Source: JBBQCW01 sp038319025 (GTDB taxonomy: Bacteria > Actinomycetota > Thermoleophilia > Solirubrobacterales > Solirubrobacteraceae). From it: DNA of 64,000 nt. Shown in pieces: positions 61,582 through 64,000 of the stretch (positions are counted from its first letter, which is position 1; the number at the start of each line of letters is the position of its first letter). The notes beneath the pieces were generated by a model. That model made no database searches, had not been told where the DNA came from, and worked only from the letters and a program-made list of their open reading frames with translations. The stretch spans positions 1-64,000 of the forward strand of contig JBBQCW010000013.1 of the NCBI GenBank assembly GCA_038319025.1, written 5' to 3'. A program made the position numbers and the translations under genes.

Positions 61582-64000
61582 TCAGGCGCGGACCTGCGTC
61601 ACAACGGCCAGTATCGCGTCGGCCGCATGAATCACGGCGGGGAAGCGCTGCTCCGGGTCCTCGGGGACCTGCAGCGAGACTTGACTGCGGCCCGGCTCGT
61701 ACCGGGCCTCGGGCAGCGCCTCGCGCAGACGCGCTGCACCGTCCTCGTCGAAGTCCATCGGCGTAACGCTCAACCGCCCGCCGCGGAACGTGACGTTGCG
61801 GGCCCCCGCCCGCCCCAGCTTGATCCGCGCCTGCTGCAGGCTCAGCAGGTTGGCCAGGGGCGCGGGCACCGGACCAAAGCGATCTTCGATCTCCTCCTGC
61901 AGCGCCCCGAGGTCTGACACCTCACGCGCGCCGGCGATGCGGCGGTGCACGTCGATCTTGGCTTGCTCGTACGGGATGTAGTCAGCCGGGATGTAGGCGT
62001 CCACGTTGATGTCCAGCCGCACGGGCTCGGGATCGTCGTCCCCGGTGTCGCCCTCGGCCGCACGCACGGCCTCGTCCAGCATCGAGAGGTAGAGCTCGAA
62101 CCCCAGCGCGGCCACGTGGCCGGATTGCTCGTCGCCGAGCAGGTTGCCGGCGCCGCGGATCTCCAGGTCGCGCATGGCCACTTTGAAGCCCGCGCCGAGC
62201 TCGGTGTAGTCCGACAATGCCGTCAGACGCTTGGTCGCCTCCTCGGTGAGTGCGGCGGCGGCCGGATACAGCATGTACGCGTAGGCACGCTCTCGAGAGC
62301 GGCCGACCCGTCCACGGATCTGGTAGAGCTGAGCGAGGCCGAACATGTCGGCGCGCTCGATGATGAGCGTGTTGGCCTGCGGAATGTCGATGCCCGACTC
62401 GATGATGCTGGTGGAGACGAGCACGTCGGCGTCGCCGCGCAGGAACGAGAGCATGCGCGCTTCCAGGTCACCCTCGTCGAGCTGGCCGTGCGCGACCTCG
62501 AACGTCATGCCGGGACACAGCCCGCGCAGGCGCTCGGCCGTCTGCTCGATGCTCTCCACGCGGTTGTGCAGAAAGAACGCCTGGCCGCCGCGGGCCTTCT
62601 CGCGCTCGAGTGCCTGTTTGACGAGTCCTTCGTCGTACTCGCCGATGAACGTCTTGACCGGTCGTCGGCCCTCAGGCGGCGTCTCGATGACGCTGATGTC
62701 GCGCATCCCCGCCAGCGACATCTGCAGGGTGCGCGGGATCGGCGTGGCCGACATGGCGATCACGTCAACCCGCAACTTGATCTGGCGCAGCAGTTCCTTC
62801 TGCTTGACCCCGAAGCGCTGCTCCTCGTCGACGATCAGCAGCCCCAGGTCCTTGGGGCGCATGTCGCGGCCCAACAGGCGGTGCGTACCGATCAGGATGT
62901 CGGTGCGGCCCTCGTTGAAGGCGGCGACAGCGTCCTTCTGCTCCTTCGGCGTACGGAACCGCGATACGTGATCGACGATGAACGGGTAGTCCTTCAAGCG
63001 CTCGGAGAAGGTGCCCATGTGCTGCTGGGCAAGGATCGTCGTCGGCGCCAGCATGAGGACCTGTTTGCCCCCGGCGGCCGCCTTGAACGCGGCTCTCAGC
63101 GCCACCTCCGTCTTGCCGTAGCCCACGTCGCCGCAGATCAGGCGATCCATCGGGCGGGGCGTCTCCATGTCGGCTTTGACCTGCTCGATCGCCTCACGCT
63201 GATCGGCCGTCTCCTGCCACGGGAACTTGGCCTCGAACTCGCGCTGCCACTCGCCGTCCTCCTCGAACGCCACACCGGTCCGGCGACGGCGCTCGGCGTA
63301 CAGGTTCAGCAGTTCCCCGGCGAGCTCCTGCGCGGCCCGGCGAGCGCGCGCCTTGAGCTTGTCCCACGAGGCCCCGCCCAGTTTGGACAGCGGCGGATGC
63401 TCCCCACCGGCCCCCACGTAGCGGCTGATCTTCTGCAGCTGGTCGACCGGCAGGAATACGCGGTCGGTGCCGGCGTATTCCAGCTGCAGGTAGTCGCGGG
63501 TGACCCCGCCGACCGTCTTGGTGTCAAACCCGGCGAAGCGCGCCACACCGTGGTCCTCGTGGACCACGATGTCCCCGCCGCGCAATTCCGAGAACGACCG
63601 CAGCACACCGCGGCGGCGGGACGCCGAGCCCCCCTGCCCCTTGCGCTCGCTGCGGCGGCGGCGAAACAGGCGATGGTCGGGGATCACGGCGAGGCGCAGT
63701 TGGGCGGAGACGAATCCGTCGCGCAACGCGGCCACCGCGAAGCGCAGCGCCATCGGGTCCTCGTCACCGGAGCGAGCACCGGCCCCTGCCCCGTCCCCCA
63801 GCCACCGTGCCTTGAGCCGGGCCAGGTTGTACGCCGCGCGCTCACCATCGCCGCGGCGCGCCCAGGCCACCACTGTCCGATAGTCGCCGCGCACCAGCTG
63901 TTCGAGCTGCCCCTCGGCCTCCAACAACGAGCGAGCGGCGGTGTCCGCGCTCGAGGCGTGGAAGTTGATTTCCTGGTCGGAGGACAGCGCGGAGAGCCGC
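61582..64000 (-). CDS. mfd: Transcription-repair coupling factor Mfd (5' end outside window)
   Basis: Frees stalled RNA polymerase and recruits nucleotide excision repair. The C-terminal about 805 residues are present; the frame is open to the window edge, so the UvrB-like N terminus is cut off. Visible parts are the RNA polymerase interaction domain (DIVVHEDHGVARFAGFDT, YAGTDRVFLPVDQLQKISRY), Walker A (GDVGYGKTEVALRAAFKAA), the motif II box LLIVDEEQRFGVKQKE, motif VI (QIRGRVGRSRERAYAY) and the C-terminal TRCF domain (VDAYIPADYIPYEQAKIDVH). It is first in the leftward run mfd - parvulin - mazG - eno. Confidence 0.96.
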   Translation of the reverse strand, partial: RLSALSSDQEINFHASSADTAARSLLEAEGQLEQLVRGDYRTVVAWARRGDGERAAYNLARLKARWLGDGAGAGARSGDEDPMALRFAVAALRDGFVSAQLRLAVIPDHRLFRRRRSERKGQGGSASRRRGVLRSFSELRGGDIVVHEDHGVARFAGFDTKTVGGVTRDYLQLEYAGTDRVFLPVDQLQKISRYVGAGGEHPPLSKLGGASWDKLKARARRAAQELAGELLNLYAERRRRTGVAFEEDGEWQREFEAKFPWQETADQREAIEQVKADMETPRPMDRLICGDVGYGKTEVALRAAFKAAAGGKQVLMLAPTTILAQQHMGTFSERLKDYPFIVDHVSRFRTPKEQKDAVAAFNEGRTDILIGTHRLLGRDMRPKDLGLLIVDEEQRFGVKQKELLRQIKLRVDVIAMSATPIPRTLQMSLAGMRDISVIETPPEGRRPVKTFIGEYDEGLVKQALEREKARGGQAFFLHNRVESIEQTAERLRGLCPGMTFEVAHGQLDEGDLEARMLSFLRGDADVLVSTSIIESGIDIPQANTLIIERADMFGLAQLYQIRGRVGRSRERAYAYMLYPAAAALTEEATKRLTALSDYTELGAGFKVAMRDLEIRGAGNLLGDEQSGHVAALGFELYLSMLDEAVRAAEGDTGDDDPEPVRLDINVDAYIPADYIPYEQAKIDVHRRIAGAREVSDLGALQEEIEDRFGPVPAPLANLLSLQQARIKLGRAGARNVTFRGGRLSVTPMDFDEDGAARLREALPEARYEPGRSQVSLQVPEDPEQRFPAVIHAADAILAVVTQVRA

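Overview
The window is GC-rich chromosomal DNA with high-GC third codon positions, frequent GTG/TTG starts and many ATGA or GTGA stop/start overlaps. Gene content points to an actinobacterium, most likely of the Thermoleophilia/Solirubrobacterales type. Reasons are large secreted proteins built from beta-propellers and Cys-paired Ig-like modules, an ECF sigma factor fused to its own zinc anti-sigma segment, CsrA in an actinobacterial setting, and the core run mfd - parvulin - mazG - eno - ftsB-like. The genus is an inference. No rRNA, CRISPR array, IS element or integrase was found.

Layout. 0.5-20 kb: acyltransferase, a secreted propeller/Ig protein coupled to a small CHCH protein, GMC oxidoreductase, secreted alpha/beta hydrolase, MscS channel, crotonase, aldose epimerase, a polynucleotide-kinase-like protein without its P-loop, a secreted sulfatase, a glutaminase-STAS-cNMP fusion, a beta-helix protein and a SulP transporter. 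20.4-25.1 kb: a 1543-residue DUF11 surface protein. 25.4-32.6 kb: a retinal-rhodopsin cassette. A bacteriorhodopsin-like opsin, lycopene cyclase and carotene cleavage dioxygenase run rightward and meet leftward type 2 IPP isomerase, phytoene desaturase and phytoene synthase. Together they cover GGPP to beta-carotene to retinal to holo-rhodopsin; only GGPP synthase is missing. Two tiny membrane proteins are divergent from the opsin.

32.8-36.5 kb is the accessory part: a truncated MazF-like toxin, a secreted Vgb-like propeller, and a DUF4143 ATPase lying between an initiator tRNA-fMet gene and a 27-bp duplicate of part of that tRNA, which is the architecture of a small tRNA-targeted island. 36.5-45.6 kb: 2-hydroxyacid dehydrogenase and Ppx/GppA, a very large RCC1/NHL protein whose reading frame is broken in a run of eight G/C, a TPP-dependent enzyme and tRNA-Leu(UAA). 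45.8-56.4 kb: membrane-tethered ECF sigma, CsaA, a five-gene leftward operon (pseudo-rhomboid, hypothetical, MBL hydrolase, Lrp-type RAM domain, hypothetical), a YbdK-type glutamate-cysteine ligase, class I FBP aldolase, a membrane-anchored thermonuclease and a YncE/phosphoesterase protein. 56.4-64 kb: csrA, two lineage-type hypotheticals and the mfd-parvulin-mazG-eno-ftsB-like run; mfd leaves the window on the right.

The most interesting points are the opsin (Asp-Thr-Gly motif instead of Asp-Thr-Asp, but with both extracellular proton-release glutamates), the tRNA-fMet island with 22-bp-phased repeats before its only gene, the single-chain sigma/anti-sigma protein, and a module nested inside a DUF11 repeat. 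All family assignments were made by reading motifs in the translated sequence; no database search was run.
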